Assembly: GCA_032158295.1 (NCBI GenBank)
Contig: CM063246.1
Location: 2,265,371 to 2,329,370, forward strand
Direction: 5' to 3'
DNA: 64,000 nucleotides
Source of the DNA: Pycnopodia helianthoides
Lineage: Eukaryota; Echinodermata; Asteroidea; Forcipulatida; Asteriidae
Shown here: positions 20,401 through 52,094 of the stretch, piece by piece
How positions within the stretch are numbered: the stretch's first letter is position 1
Layout: each line of letters opens with the position of its first letter
Program-made: the position numbers and the translations under genes
The notes under the pieces: model-generated
Told to the model about the DNA's origin: nothing
What the model saw: the letters and a program-made list of their open reading frames with translations, nothing else
Database searches by the model: none

Positions 20401-21363
20401 TTCCATTGTTGATAAACAAAGTGCGCCGGTTGGCATTGTACAAACTGTGGCCCTCTGTTTTTTATTTGAACTTATGGCTTTCCATATATAGTTTTCCAAC
20501 TTCGGTTGGCTAAAACTCGGGCTGTGACGTTGCAATAGAAAGGTCTATATAGGCTAATGAGGCAATGACAAGCCTGGACGGTAAACAACTGTCTTTTGTC
20601 TTATTTATTAACGATGGAAAACAATCTTTGTGACTGATTTAGTAACGGTGAATTTAAACAGAGATAGCTGCAGCATGAAATGGGTATATCATATTTACAG
20701 GCAGGGAAGCCACACTATAGAGGGAAGGGGGTCACAATTCGAAATTTTCAACCAAAAGCAAATGGTTCATATTAATAACCTTTGTTGGAAATGAACTTAT
20801 TTTCAAAAAACTAAATAATAATAATTTAAATTTGTTTTGATAAAAATGAAATACTTATTCTCTCTTGCATATAAAACTTTATTTGCAAAAGAAATGCTGC
20901 AAAACGGTTTAAATAATCACATTGCGTTTGTATAAAAAAAAATTAAAAATGAGCATCAGTCCTCATTTAGTAACTTTAAAAAAACACATTATGGTTTTGT
21001 GTAACACATGGTTCAATCTGATATCAAAAGGCGTAACAAAAGAAGAGCTAGTAGAAAAGTGTCAACATCACTGTAACAAAAATGAACGATAATAAGCAGC
21101 TTTAATAACTTTTGGAAATTAGTTGCTGAAAAATGTTCACTGAAAATTGTCATAAATAATTTCTTTCGATAGAATAGATGTTTTTGAGAGCCTTTGAAAC
21201 CTTCTTCTGCGGTCTGCCTTATGTGTGGAGGTGTGCTACTAAGGTTAACCGACATGGCTTGGTATCTCATTAAAGTAGAGAAGCTTTACGTCAAATCAAA
21301 TGGCATTAAGACAGATCAAACATACCGCATGAGTGTGTGTCTAACTTCTAGGCACTAGATTGG

Positions 21364-22010
21364 GCGGCCGGACTTAGATTCTTGCGGTGATGGGCATCAG
21401 AGTAAAGAGCCCATGCCAAGTGAGAATGCTCTGCTTCTCAAAGACACTTAGCGTTAGAATAGCGGCCAGACTTAGATTCTTGTGGCGATGGCCATCAGAG
21501 TAAAGAGCCCATGCCGAGTGAGAGCTGCCCTGCTTCTCAATACTTACCGTTATAGAAAGGGAAAAGTGGCCGGACTTAGATTCTTGTGGCGATGGCCATC
21601 AGAGTAAAGAGTCCATGCCAAGTGAGAATATTCTGCTTCTCAAGGACACTTAGCATTAAATAATGAAAAAACGGCCGGACTTAGATTCTTGTGGTGATGG
21701 CCATCAGAGTAAAGAGCCCATGCCAAGTGAGAATGCTCTGCTTCTCAAAGAAACTTACCGTTGTAGAATAGAAAAGCGGCCGGATGTGGCGATGGCCATC
21801 AGAGTAAAGAGCCCATGCCAAGTGAGAATGCTCTGCTTCTCAAAGAAACTTACCGTTGTAGAATAGAAAAGCGGCCGGATGTGGCGATGGCCATCAGAGT
21901 AAAGAGCCCATGCCAAGTAAGAGTGCCCTGCTTCTCAAAGACACTTACCGTTAGAATAGCGGCCGGACTTAGATTCTTGGTGATGGCCATCAGAGTAAAG
22001 AGTCCAAAAG
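21364..22010 (+). repeat. minisatellite, about 7 units of 88-106 bp
   Basis: The unit 'GCGGCCGGACTTAGATTCTTG' followed by 'GATGGCCATCAGAGTAAAGA' starts near 21364, 21461, 21566, 21670, 21776, 21871 and 21959. Units differ by short indels. Short ORFs through the repeat are by-products. Confidence 0.92.
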
Positions 22011-22019
22011 GCACGACTA

Positions 22020-24090
22020 AAACCGAAAACAAAACAAAAAGTGTTTGTTTCTCCAAAGACACGTGATCCTGACGGATAGATTCTGTCCTCTCGTAGAGAG
22101 ATAGAGACACAAAAAAGTGTTCATTATTGCTTCTCATATTGATCTTCAACTTCAAGAAGTTGGTTTCAGAAAAGGCTCACGATCTACCTGTTTTAAAAAT
22201 TGTGGTCTTACAAAAAATTTCAATAAACATCGTTCATTTAATTTGTGGTAACATTGAACCATGTGTTAATGCGTAACAGCTGAAGTTCATTTTCACATTA
22301 TCATTATTTTAATGGACACTTATAAAGACTGGGGAAACTGATGAATGCAGCCTTTCTTGTATAAGAGAATATTTACTAAAAATGCCATGTTAATTGACCA
22401 ATGTAACCTTTGACATCACATCATGTTTATAAAAGAGCCACAGAGCCTGGACTTTCTGCAGGCATGATCTGTACACAGCCCAATGGAAGAAAACACAATT
22501 ATTATATTTCACGGAGATTGCACAGGCTTTTCATGTTATGTTTTTGATTGTTCATGTTATTACCATTGTTAAATGTTTAATAAAGAGTTTGTTTTTCTTG
22601 ACATTCATGTTGTAGTCGCCAAGTCTCAGTATTTTAGGATTTGTCCATTTATAACAGCCCCAGATACCTTTACATAACACTTTGCTAGTATTCAACCCAA
22701 GCATTGTGTAAACTATTACCTGTTTTAAAGGTAGACAGCTTACATTGTAAAGAGGTAAAGTCTTTACTTCGAAATTAAGTAATATTTTACATGAGTGGGT
22801 TTACCTAACAATTCAGTAAATGAAACTACCCAATATTGAAGTAAAGTTTTACACAACTATTTAGCAAGATTTAACCCAACGCTTGTTGGGTAAACTTTTA
22901 AGCTGTGTAATCTTTTCTCTGTGTGCACTGTCTGATTTTTATCAACTTTTGATATGAAAAAAAGCACATCTCAAAACTTGTTCAGCTGTTATTTTCATAA
23001 CTTTTGAAATCATGTGGAAATTATGACACAACATTTAAAATTTCCTATAACCAGTGTGATGTCCTGTACATGTACAAGGTCACTCTTTTTGTAAATAAAG
23101 GTTACATGGTCTATAGTTTATTCGTTTTCTTTTATTAATGGAAAAAGCAACTCTGAAAAGGTTTAGTATAAACTTTTTCATTTTCCGATGATACTCTTCT
23201 TGAACAAATTTATTCAGCTACCACAAATAAAAAAGAGAAATAAATGCCGCGTGAAATTTTTTTTTCACAACTTAAATAAAATAATAAAAATATTTTTCCT
23301 ATTCTGGTAGAAACACAGCTTGCAGTAAATAATAATAAAGTTATAATAATAAAACAATGACCCAACCCTGTAAAGTTGTTTAAAAAGGTTCATTTCAATC
23401 ACATGTTGGATCACTTGCTATGGTTTTCTTATTGTGGAGGAGTATAGCGGTTGGCTTTGATGATCAAGGGTTTGACATCCCCCTAATTAAAGTGGTGTCC
23501 CAGGTCCACCTACCCAGGGTGGTAGCACCTGGTGTGGGCCCTGCCCAGGGTAACGGGTAATCGGTTTTCTAACTGATGAGCAGCAAACGAAACATTACAA
23601 ACGGATATGAACATTGAACTCCTGGTGCTGAGTAGAACAGCGAATGTACGCATTACTTACCGATTCTAGTGTCTTCAACTCGATGTAAAGACTATATGAA
23701 CTTGTACTGTTTTTGAAAACATCAGTGACAAAAAAAAAAAACTATCGTTGACATCTTGCATTGCATGAACTTGTATCGCAACTACATCCCATATGAACCA
23801 AGTTCAAAGATATCTGATGACTGTTGACGTCCTGGACAAGTTGCTTGAGCTAGTAAAAAATGTGTATGAACAATGAACTTGAATGCAGTGTATACAGAAG
23901 AAGTGACTAAACATACGGCATCAAATTTATATAACACAGTGAAAATGCAGATCAACTCCATCTTCAACTGCATATTGAAACGGCTTCATCAACAACAAAG
24001 AACTCGAGTTATTGGGTATGAACGTTACATTAGAATCCTCCGCAGCAGAGACGTGAACCAAGTGAAAGGACTTAAGCTAATGGATATTCA
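22020..24090. other. spacer, no gene seen
   Basis: AT-rich sequence. An open frame at 23873-24127 (84 codons) has no recognisable domain or supporting signals. Nothing else can be assigned. Confidence 0.4.
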
Positions 24091-24096
24091 AACTAA

Positions 24097-24175
24097 TGGT
24101 GGACAGCAACCACAACGAACTTTGTGATTCGGTAATGGTGGACAGCAACCACAATGAACTTTGTGATTCGGTAAC
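24097..24175 (+). repeat. tandem duplication of a ~40-bp unit
   Basis: 'GGTGGACAGCAACCACAACG' with 'AACTTTGTGATTCGGTAA' appears twice in a row, differing by one or two bases. Confidence 0.85.
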
Positions 24176-24199
24176 ATCAGGAATGGAGTCACTCATTGA

Positions 24200-25710
24200 G
24201 AACACAGCAAGCAATGAGCTGTTATGTTAATCAGTAGAGAGCAAAAAGGGACTAATAACCAGCCACGGTGACCACCACATCTATCTCCTCCCAATACAAC
24301 ATAAATTGCATGTGACTGGAATAACACTTTTTGTTTAATAATTAAATAATTAATTTTGATAATAATACTAGAAGTACCCTTTAAATACAATTTGAAATGT
24401 TAGTACAAGGGAAAGAGACAATACTTCAAATAACACATTTTGTTTCTATATCACCATTGAAGTGGTGATAAAGAAACAAATTGGACCCTAACAGTAGACT
24501 GAATACGTTTAGAAATGGTATATTATTAACTTTTTAAAAATGGATAATGGAATCTTTTCCAAACTCCATTCAGTTTAATTATTACGTCTGTATTAATGAT
24601 ATTACAATGAGCAGAAATTTTGGTCAAAACGCAACCTGTGTAATTAAAAGCCTATCTATACATTTCTTTGCAATTACAGCTCATGTCAAAGGCATTAGCC
24701 TATGATCTTGTGCATGGCAGAAATCGAAAAACACAGTATCATAAGTGACATCTTGTTATGTAGGTGTGTCAGCCCTTATATTGTTCCCTTTTGAAATGAA
24801 TTTCGTGGATCTAAGCCAATTTTTTGAATAGATTATAAACAATTATTTAAAGATTGACCTAATTCACCTTACGTCATCACCACAACAGTTCTTTTGCACG
24901 ATATTTGGGGCGTCAGTTCCCCCATGTGTTTATTGTGTAGCGATAATATTAAGCGACGCCCGCCTTAAAACGCTCACCACATTATCTTTAAATGCAGCCT
25001 CGCTACCACAAGCAATTTGACACTTTTGGCAGACCATGCTCGGACGTGCAACAACTCCATGTGACGTCAGTGCATTATAGTTTAAATTGCGGGAAGTTAT
25101 TCCCGTATCATCCCCGCCTTCAAGTTTTAAGTGAACAATTTTATTGGTTCCCTTTTTTAAATTGAATATTGCCTCAAACTAAATCGATCATTGCAGTTAT
25201 CTTATAGATTAACGCTGTATTGAAGTACGTTTGATTTACTTTGAAATTATTGTAATCCGATCAAAGGCAGGGTACAGGATTTGACGGTCTTTTAACAATT
25301 GAAAGTTATTATTTATATCTACGTGCATAGCAAATATTGTATCAAATATCTTCGGAGATTTTCCCAAACTGTAAAGATGTTAAATGAAATGACTGAAACG
25401 GTCACAATGCCTTCAACGAGAGAGTTTTGGGTACAATAATGATTCATGCCATAAAGCTAAACAGTCCTTCGCCTGAACGTAGAAACGTGTACTTCTATCG
25501 TGAGTACAAGCTGATCTTGAAGTTTGGTTCGAAGCTTTTACGTGGGGTTAAAACAAAATAGTTCACAAACATTTCGAGACCAAATCCTGGATACCCTGCC
25601 TTTTAAAACTCCTGATCGATGAAAAACTAATGTTGTTGTTGATGTTTTTCTTTACAGTGAGTCTTTAATGCGGATACGACCGAGACACTGTCATGAATGA
25701 AGATATACAA
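24200..25710. other. spacer, no gene seen
   Basis: AT-rich sequence without supported exons. A good acceptor-like tract (TTTTTCTTTACAG) at about 25646-25658 has no matching exon that I can defend. Confidence 0.4.
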
Positions 25711-25716
25711 GCCATG

Positions 25717-25997
25717 GCCCACAATTTCATAGTGCTGCAGCAGAAAATACTTCTTAACAATAATTTCTGATAAGATGTTAAATTTGCACCGGGGATAAAG
25801 AATTTTATTTGGTTTTACCTTTTCACCGATGTGTGTAAAGCACTGTATCCTGATCCTCAGTACCTCCCCGTACTCACTACTTTTCTGCTAAGCATAACTA
25901 AGCAGGAAACCAGTCAAAAACGGTGAGTGATACTGTTCTGGCTGGTAACCTTATTCTGGTGTGCAAAATTGTCTGTGCTTAAACAAATCTATGAAAT
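25717..25997. repeat. degenerate palindromic MITE ('CACAATTTCATAG' ends)
   Basis: 'CCCACAATTTCATAGTGCTGC' on the left is inverted in 'TCTATGAAATTGTGTGG' on the right. It belongs to the same broad family as the GGGCCCAATTTCAT elements at 30621 and 46927. Confidence 0.55.
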
Positions 25998-26869
25998 TGT
26001 GTGGACATCCGAGCGTCCTGCAACATCCTTCATCGGTGCACTCAGAAAGAGCAGCAAATTGAAACTAAAATATTTATCTAAGACGTAATTTATTATCTGG
26101 AAAACGGATTAATAGTGATAACAATTCACTAAAACTATAACTTTTGTTTTGAGTTTCACATAATTATCATACGACTCAGTAAAGTTTATCTTTATTATAC
26201 TGTGTAAAGTATAGCAATTTATTTTGTACACTGGCACAATCAATATTTACAAGTTGCATGATGTTGGTGTTGCTGTTAAATTTGGCGAGTTCCACTTAAA
26301 TTAGTGAGTTTGAAATTCGACTCACAATCTATCACAATATTTAGAAAATAATGTCAGGTTTTGTTTGAAAAATCAAAATCTTGGAAAAATTTAAACAATG
26401 GAAACTCTTCCCACTTGTTCACCTTCACCACTGCAGTTCAAAGAATGTATGTTGGAATTGTTGGACTCCATTGTCCATCACTTTGAATGTTACAGAGAAC
26501 AGCAAATATTCACACCTCAGGCCATTAAAAATATTACAATGTACTTTTGCAAATGACGTGCCAGTGTACAATACATTAAAACGTTTTTAAAAGTGTGTAT
26601 TTCTTTGAAACGTTTGCTTTTTATTTCTGTGGGTTTTTGCAGAGGGGGCCTTTATCACACAGTAACAATATTTCATTCGTGAAAAAACTTCGCTGAACGG
26701 GACTTATTAGTGCATCGATATAAATGCCATGCAAATTAAAAACTTAAAGGGTGGGGGGGGGGCCTAATTTGCTAATTATGAAGAATAAAGTAAAACAAAT
26801 GATAAATGTTGTTCACTGAATTACAGAAGCTGTGTGATAAAGGTCTAAAGAAACTGAATTTCTGTGGGG

Positions 26870-27230
26870 TGGAAAGGATGGGGGATCGGCGGAGGGGAAT
26901 TACTAGGGGGTGGACGGGGCTTTATAATCGGGAGGGGTAGAAAAGGGGGTAAACTTGTAGGAACTGAGGGGATCGGTAGAGGGAGGGCTTCAAACCGTGG
27001 GGGGGGGTGTTAAAACTTGGAGGGGAATTGAGGGGCTCGATGGAGGGAGGGTTCAAACTATGGGGGGGGGGGTAAACTTGGATGGGATATTTTGAGGGGC
27101 TTTGTGGAGGGGTAAACTTGGAGGAGAGGGGCTCAAACTGTGGGGAGGGGGTAACTTGGAGGGGATATTTTGAGAGGCTTGGTGGAGGGAATTTCTGTGG
27201 GATGGGCCCATGGCTTCAAACCGGGGGGAG
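26870..27230 (+). repeat. G-rich minisatellite
   Basis: Roughly 70-75 bp degenerate units contain 'GGTAAACTTGGAGGGGATAT' and 'TTTTGAGGGGCTTGGTGGAG'. Many runs of four or more G on the plus strand could form G-quadruplexes. The long ORF across 27082-27645 follows from this composition and is not a gene. The GC-rich flank continues to about 27780. Confidence 0.8.
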
Positions 27231-28113
27231 GGGAGGGGCCCTTAGTACCTTCGTCCTGGCCTATAGCCCTACGAGCATTTCCCCACGTCCAGCCAGGCCT
27301 GACAGTCCCCAAGACCCCCATACAAAATCTGGGGATAAAACTTCTCCCTTGTCCTCTGTTCCCTCGAAATACAAGAAATCATCTACAGTGATGAATGATC
27401 GCCGGCTTGGGGAGCCATTCTGGCCTCCCCCCCCCCCCCGGCAACCATCGACTTCTCCCTGTGAAGAGTCCGATGATGCCAAGCCCGACAGTTCCCGAGA
27501 ACCCTATACTAGGTACTTTTCACAACGATGGGATTGCCTTGCTCCCCATCGGAGCCATCTTACTCAAGAGGGGGGGGGGGGGTCAGGTCAGATGGGTTTA
27601 ATGCTGATTGAGCTTCAACTCCCACGCATAAGCAGAGTAGATTGATAGGGGGTCACGGCGGTCACGTACCCCTCGGGTTCGTGTTGTCCGGTGGGGGCGT
27701 TGTTACCGGGCGTACACGTACCAACCGGAATTGTATAGCTCTGCGTACAGGAGTGCACGGGATGGATGGCTCAGCCCGAGTTCGTACAGTCAAACACTTT
27801 TTAATTATAATTTTTAATTTTAATGCACATGCATCTATGTTGGACACTCGGAGCCGTCCTGTCCGACAAGCAATCACGCACTCAACATGCAATTTCCATT
27901 AGAGCAGCCACATCCTGCACACGCATTCACACACAAGACACATTAATTTAATAGTACTAGAGCAGCCCCACGCTGCGTAAAAATCTACGTCGGACGCACG
28001 GGTCCACTCGGAGCTAGACTTGACTCAAGTCCCAATATCGTGCAAGGCCCAGTCATCGTCAGAAAACTATTGTTTTGCGCTCTGCATTCCCCAACCTGTT
28101 CCGCGCGCGGGAC

Positions 28114-29304
28114 GCGATTTTTTTTCTGCAGCACACGTCGCTATGGAGTCAACAGTTAAGGGATATGCTGTTCTTCCCTATCCCTTAACTGTTGACTCTG
28201 TAGCCAGCGTGTGCTGCAGACAAGGGCGTCGATTGCTACTGAAAAGTAGGGGGGACGGGCGAGCAAAAGTGAATCATACATGTAGCTTTGTGTAAACAGA
28301 CCATTAAGATGAGACTAGTGTGCACACAAAAAAACATTTTGATGGTTTTGTATAATATAAGCATCCTAAGTGTTTTAGAGGACTAGCACAAACAATAGTA
28401 GTACCGGAGCTCACTCAAAGTGTTCAAAAAGCTTTAGTTATAGTAAGTTGTAAAATTCTTCCCTTGGTAATGGAGAATCATGTATGGAAACTAAAGCTTT
28501 AAAGAACGTATGAGGCGATATGTGTAGTTCTTAATAGGGAAGGGGGGTGTGGTTAAGTTAAAGGGCAAAACCAGAAGGGGAACAGGTGTTGGTAGGGGGT
28601 GGGGTCTGGAAAGGATGGTTTGTGTGAAGAGGAGACTGCCAAAATAAACTTGAGTGAAATGCACCGTGGAGCGGGAAATTCGGAACCAGATCCGGTGCTG
28701 GCATCTAGAGGGAGTGAAGGGAAGACACATGTCGGTGTGGTTTCTGGTAGTAAATCATCCCCTGACTGTTTGGATGTTGTTTTTTGGTGGACGACAAGTG
28801 TCTCCGTTATCATAGTACTCAAGGCAATGGTTAGAACAGAGCTAATTTTTGATGTTTTTATGTAACCACATGAAGGAAAGAGAAGGTTTTTTTTTTAGAA
28901 AAAGGTGTTTGGGGGGTTTGGAAGGGGAAGGGGTTGTTGGAACTCGCTAAAAAGAACTTTTGTTCCTGTTTATGTCTTGGACCAGACTTGTCGGTTATTG
29001 TCTGTATTATAGAAATGGAAATAGGCCCAAAATACCATTCTGCGCGTAGTCCATCAGAGCCAAATAAGAAAATGAAGAAAACATTTTACCGTTTAATGTT
29101 CGATATTCTTTTGTTTTAACAAAAATTATAATGAAATATTGAATCAAGGAAATGGTGTATATTTTTATATTTTGTTGCATATTTCTGATGAACAGTCAAT
29201 CAAAAAGTGGGGGGGGGGGACATCTGATATGCTGTCCCCCCAGTCTAAAAAGTGGGGGGGGGGACCCCCCCGTCCCCCACCCATCGACGCCCTTGGCTGC
29301 AGAA
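28114..29304. mobile_element. hairpin MITE, copy 2, interrupted by a hAT-like element
   Basis: This is the same hairpin as at 15191, with CGCGGGAC duplicated at 28106-28113 and 29305-29312. Its 3' end was split by the element at 28221-29295, so the two duplications are nested. Confidence 0.85.
28221..29295. mobile_element. non-autonomous hAT-like transposon with 8-bp target duplication
   Basis: 1075 bp with inverted ends CAAGGGCGTCGAT, and GCTGCAGA directly repeated at 28213-28220 and 29296-29303. The 8-bp duplication and CA-GGG-type termini fit the hAT superfamily. No transposase frame is seen. The interior includes the dispersed repeat shared with 465-700, and poly-G / poly-C tracts near 29206-29280. 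Confidence 0.88.
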
Positions 29305-29629
29305 CGCGGGACAGAGACTTGACGATCCTGCAGTTGCCTGATGTAAATTTATTCACTTACGAAAATGCAAAGTTACGGCGCGTTACTTGTTGTCCAATCA
29401 AACGCGTTCAAAAAGAAGACTCGTTGATTTTGTTATTTGCGGGGTTTAAAGTACTTTGTCGAGGAACGAAATGCATTATTCTATGTAAAAACTACAAATT
29501 TATTTGAATTCAAGTCAATATTATGTATACATTGGGATTGGTATTGTTGAAAAGGAAAACTTTGAATTGTTGACAAATGCAATTCAGCGACTTAAAACAC
29601 CACCCCCCCCCGCCTCTCACCGCCCGGTA

Positions 29630-29750
29630 GCAATTTTTTTCTTCTGCAGCACACGTCGGCTATGGAGTCAACAGTTAAGGGATAGGCTGTTCTTCCCTAT
29701 CCCTTATTTGTTGACTCCGTGGCCAGCGTGTGGCTGCAGAACATAAATTT
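29630..29750. mobile_element. hairpin MITE, copy 3
   Basis: TTCTGCAGCACACGTCGGCT and its inverse around 29724-29741 surround a long stem with the loop near 29688. The target duplication is not clear. Confidence 0.8.
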
Positions 29751-29850
29751 GTATGTACGCCGCACTGAATGAACGTGACCTTCATCCCTGACCTTCGACG
29801 ACCATTCAGTGCCAAGCTAGTGCACGCGCTGCTTGGCCTCTGCCTGCCTG

Positions 29851-29968
29851 CAAATTTATTTTCTGCAGCACACGTCGGCTATGGAGTCAACAGTTAAGGG
29901 ATAGGTAAGAACAGCCTATCTCTTAACTGTTGACTGTATCGACTAAGTATGCTGCAGAAAAAAAATCG
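29851..29968. mobile_element. hairpin MITE, copy 4
   Basis: Same structure as copies 1-3 and only about 100 nt from copy 3. A 6-7 bp CTGCCTG direct repeat lies at the two ends. Confidence 0.8.
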
Positions 29969-30219
29969 CTGCCTGGTATATGCTTCGCTGCTTCGCTTTT
30001 ACTCACTGCACTATGCCTAGCCCTGGTGGCCTTTCACTTTCGTATTACACTACAGTGTGTGTACAGCATGCACAGATAGGGCTACACTATGCCTATCTTT
30101 CCAGCATACGACGTCGCTATCATTGATGACCCCACAGTCGTGTGTTATGGTTAGCATAGCCTTACATTCCGCATCATAAAATGGAAAATCTTTTAATCAG
30201 GTAAGCATTATCGCGTCAT

Positions 30220-30472
30220 AGGGGGACACAGTTAGTAGGACCGTAATTTGTAACTAGATTAAATTTGGTTCAGTAATTTACTTTTTACTGCTGGAAGTAA
30301 AACTTACTCCGAAGATTCGGATATGGAACTTTGTTTTTTGAAAAAATCGCAAAAATTTGATGGTTTCTATTCTTTTATAATTATTATAGGAACCGTTCTT
30401 CTCCATTCCGGGAAGAACTTTGGAGTCATGTTTCAGTCTATTTTGTAGCCCAACAAAGCCGGTGTGTCCCTT
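30220..30472 (-). mobile_element. decayed relative of the TTAA element at 6559
   Basis: On the minus strand this reads AAGGGACACACCGGCTTTGT followed by GGGCTACAAAATAGACTGAA, matching the start of the 6559-7284 element. The far end is AGGGGGACACAG. The TTAA flanks are not intact. Confidence 0.65.
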
Positions 30473-30620
30473 TTATAACTTATAAAAGCAGCAAAAGCCA
30501 GCAGCCAACAACCAACTAATTACTAAGTACATTTGCAGCTGAATAATCCCTTTAAATAGGTAAAACTTAACTTTTAAAAAAAGATTCTACGAATGAGGAA
30601 GTAATATCACCGGTAGTATT

Positions 30621-30877
30621 CCTGGGCCCAATTTCATGGCTCTGCTTACCGCCGAATTCTGCGCTTGCGTTGACCATTCTCCGCTTACTGTTCAAGCGTC
30701 GAATTTCTGCGCTAGCTGTGTAAGCGTAAAATGCCTAGTAACGTGGAGTACGCATGCGCACAAGCCGAAATTCCCCGCTAACCCGTGAAATACGCTTGAC
30801 GTAAGCACGGAATTCCCTGCTTCCGCAAGCGCCGATTCTTTGCTTACGGTAAGCAGAGCCATGAAATTGGGCCCAGG
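30621..30877. mobile_element. palindromic MITE, GGGCCCAATTTCATGG family
   Basis: 257 bp. The first 30 nt (CCTGGGCCCAATTTCATGGC...) are the inverse of the last 30. The interior is rich in 'GCGCTTACG'-type inverted blocks. No target duplication is evident. A shorter relative disrupts the right SRCR array at 46927-47051. Confidence 0.8.
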
Positions 30878-30879
30878 CC

Positions 30880-32470
30880 GCAATTTTGTTCTAGTTCTAC
30901 TTAAAGTTGCATGGCCCAATTTTTGCCAAAAGACATTTTTTAACAACTTTTTTCTGTTAATGAATTTTCCATAGATGCTGATTCAAAATAAATATACATT
31001 CAAAAAGTTTTTTGCATAAAAAAGCCTAAGGCAATGCACAAAATACATGTGCAGGGTGAGGTACATCATGGGATGTACTGTAGGCCTAACATGCGAAAAT
31101 GTTTGTTCATGGGAGATACGTGTCGTGATCCCTAGATCCCGTCTACTTACATGTGTAAGGCAAAATAATTTTTAAAACATGTTCAGTACCTACCTTTTTG
31201 GAAAAAAGGAAGGAGGAGGGCCTTTGTATTTGTTTTACTACCTCAAGCTTGGATTAACATGAAGGCCTTGGTCTTGGTTCCCTTTCAAAGGTTTCCCATA
31301 TACTTCCAGACTTCCAATGGATATGTGCCCTTTGCAAAATGAAAATGGCCGATTTCACAAAGAGTTCTTATACAGGTGTATCAATTTTAATTGCAAAGTG
31401 TGATGTCACCATGATTTGAATTTTATAACGATGTGAAATCAATCATTCCTTCTTCTTAATTACTTTTTACTCTCAGTGAAACAAAATTTGTTTTATACGA
31501 TAAATAATTTGAGACGATAACTTATTAAATTTTTATTTTTTCCTTTCCATTCGGTCGAACACACTCATAACTTTATTATCAAACTACGAAGAAGATGTGT
31601 ACTCGTGCCCAATATACCCTTGTCAGATGACGTCATTATTCTGTCGCTCAGCATGTTTGGAGTACTTTTGCGTGCACGTCACGCACACGTATACTAGAAC
31701 TGCAGGATGTGCTACATGAGACGCAACATTGGATGGGATGCGCAGGTATCCTACTGTTCATGTGCACAGTGCCAGTGTTCCAACTGGTCCCAACTTGAGT
31801 GTTACAGTTGGGGCACCCCAACTATAGTTGGGATTGCAGTAACTCAAGACTAGCTGTCGGAATACTGATTCAATTCAACCATAGAGAAAGGACAATATCC
31901 TTACTCTATGATTCAACCAAAGGGCCTTTTCCAAACCTTGTCTCCATCATCAATGTTTGAAATAGAAAATCTTGATAAGTCTGCCATTTATTGTGTCACA
32001 CAGCATGCAGTCCACGCACAATCTTATCATGTACAGCTGCATGGGCGATCTCAACTATCGTTGGGGCGACTGTCAAGTTGGGATAGAACAGCATTGCAGA
32101 CCTCCCGCGTTGCTGTTTAAATGTAATGTCAGTGACCTAAGAAGGGTCTATACAGCAGGTGGGCCGGTTGATGACATCCGTTGCCAATTTCATAGAGCTG
32201 CTTTAAAGCACAAAGCACAAGTAGCTAAGCACAGCAACTACATGCTTACCAGATTAAGGTTGCCAGCCAAAACACCACGTAACATTATTTTTGAGTGTAT
32301 CCTGCACATTTTTGCAAAACAGAAAACTGTAAAGCAATATTTTCAAATTGGGCGCTGGTGATTTTGGATCAAAACAGAGACATCCTACTCGTTGATTTGA
32401 AATTTGAAAAAGGTATAAATCGTTGTTGGACTGTTTTTTAAATATTTGTTCCTTCTTTGAGAATAATAAC
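30880..32470. other. spacer, no gene seen
   Basis: No supported exon. 'CAACTATAGTTGGG' type inverted repeats lie near 31800-31840 and a fragment of the 'CAATTTCATAGAGCTGCTT' family at about 32188. ORFs at 31908-32361 have no recognisable content. Confidence 0.4.
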
Positions 32471-32474
32471 TAGC

Positions 32475-32595
32475 TCATACAACAAGTAATGAATGCCTAA
32501 TTTCTCGTTTATACATAATCTATCAGGATGTGACTTGGTCAGTCTTGGTGATTTGGACGTGAAACTAACGTTAATTAACAGATGACACCAACATC
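32475..32595 (+). promoter_or_regulatory. conserved 5' flank / candidate promoter of right gene
   Basis: It aligns with the flank of the left first exon, including TCGTTTATACATAATCTATC, a TATA-like stretch about 85 nt before the ATG. Arm homology ends at about 32475, so the duplicated block carries at least the proximal promoter. Confidence 0.35.
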
Positions 32596-51405
<18,810 letters not shown>

Positions 51406-51549
51406 TCATTCACACTCTGTGCCACATGGGTCTTCAATAGACCAAATTTCCCATGGACGAGTTTCCGTGTCTACCTTGTGTTTATTGGGAAAATATTTTC
51501 AAATATCAAGGATCTACATTGATGTAATAGTTATGTAAAACAAATATTG

Positions 51550-51631
51550 AATCACCCGGTGAAATCTGGCTTTTCTATTTCACTCAACTTTGCCTCTTGA
51601 AATTAAATACTCCAGATTTCACCTGGTGATT
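51550..51631 (+). repeat. 3' UTR inverted repeat (hairpin)
   Basis: AATCACCCGGTGAAATCTGG is inverted at 51612-51631 with one mismatch, leaving a ~42 nt loop. Confidence 0.8.
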
Positions 51632-51672
51632 ATATTCGGTTACAGTGCACTCACATGCATTCAATACTTGTA

Positions 51673-51698
51673 CAATATAGGACTCCTATATTCAATTT
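51673..51698 (-). repeat. right half of a 26-bp perfect inverted repeat pair
   Basis: Reverse complement of 49520-49545. Confidence 0.8.
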
Positions 51699-52094
51699 TC
51701 AAGACTCACAGGTCGGGGCAGTAAATGCACACATCTTTGCATGTTGCATGTATTGTCCATTGGATATGCAAAAGTTGTATATATGTTTTTCGTCTTAAAA
51801 CAGCATTATCAGTCAAAGAAAAAATATATATATTTTGAAAAAATGAATATCATTTTGGGTGAAAATTTTGCCATTAAAAGTAAATTAGAACTGAAGAAGT
51901 GAAATGACCACTTTGCTAAGCATACCAGTATTGACAATAATGCATCACACTGTTAACTTTTGAGGCAGTGAAATATCACCACAGAGCTAGGCTATGAGCA
52001 AGTGAGCAGGAACCGGGCATAAAAGATTGTTTACACTACAAGGGTATCTTCGTGATTTATTTTGTTACTGTACCGTGGGAAAATAAGCAAACAA

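Noticed and set aside
23873..24127. 84-codon ORF with basic residues
   Set aside because: No recognisable domain, and it runs into a local tandem duplication.
27082..27645. 187-codon ORF
   Set aside because: It lies in the G-rich minisatellite and GC-rich flank, its content is Gly/Pro low complexity, and overlapping frames on both strands are equally open.
30621..30877. Target duplication of the GGGCCC palindromic MITE
   Set aside because: No convincing direct repeat could be found at either end, so the superfamily is left open.
31908..32361. Overlapping 70- and 129-codon ORFs
   Set aside because: No domain content, and part of the sequence is a fragment of the CAATTTCATAGAGCTGC repeat family.
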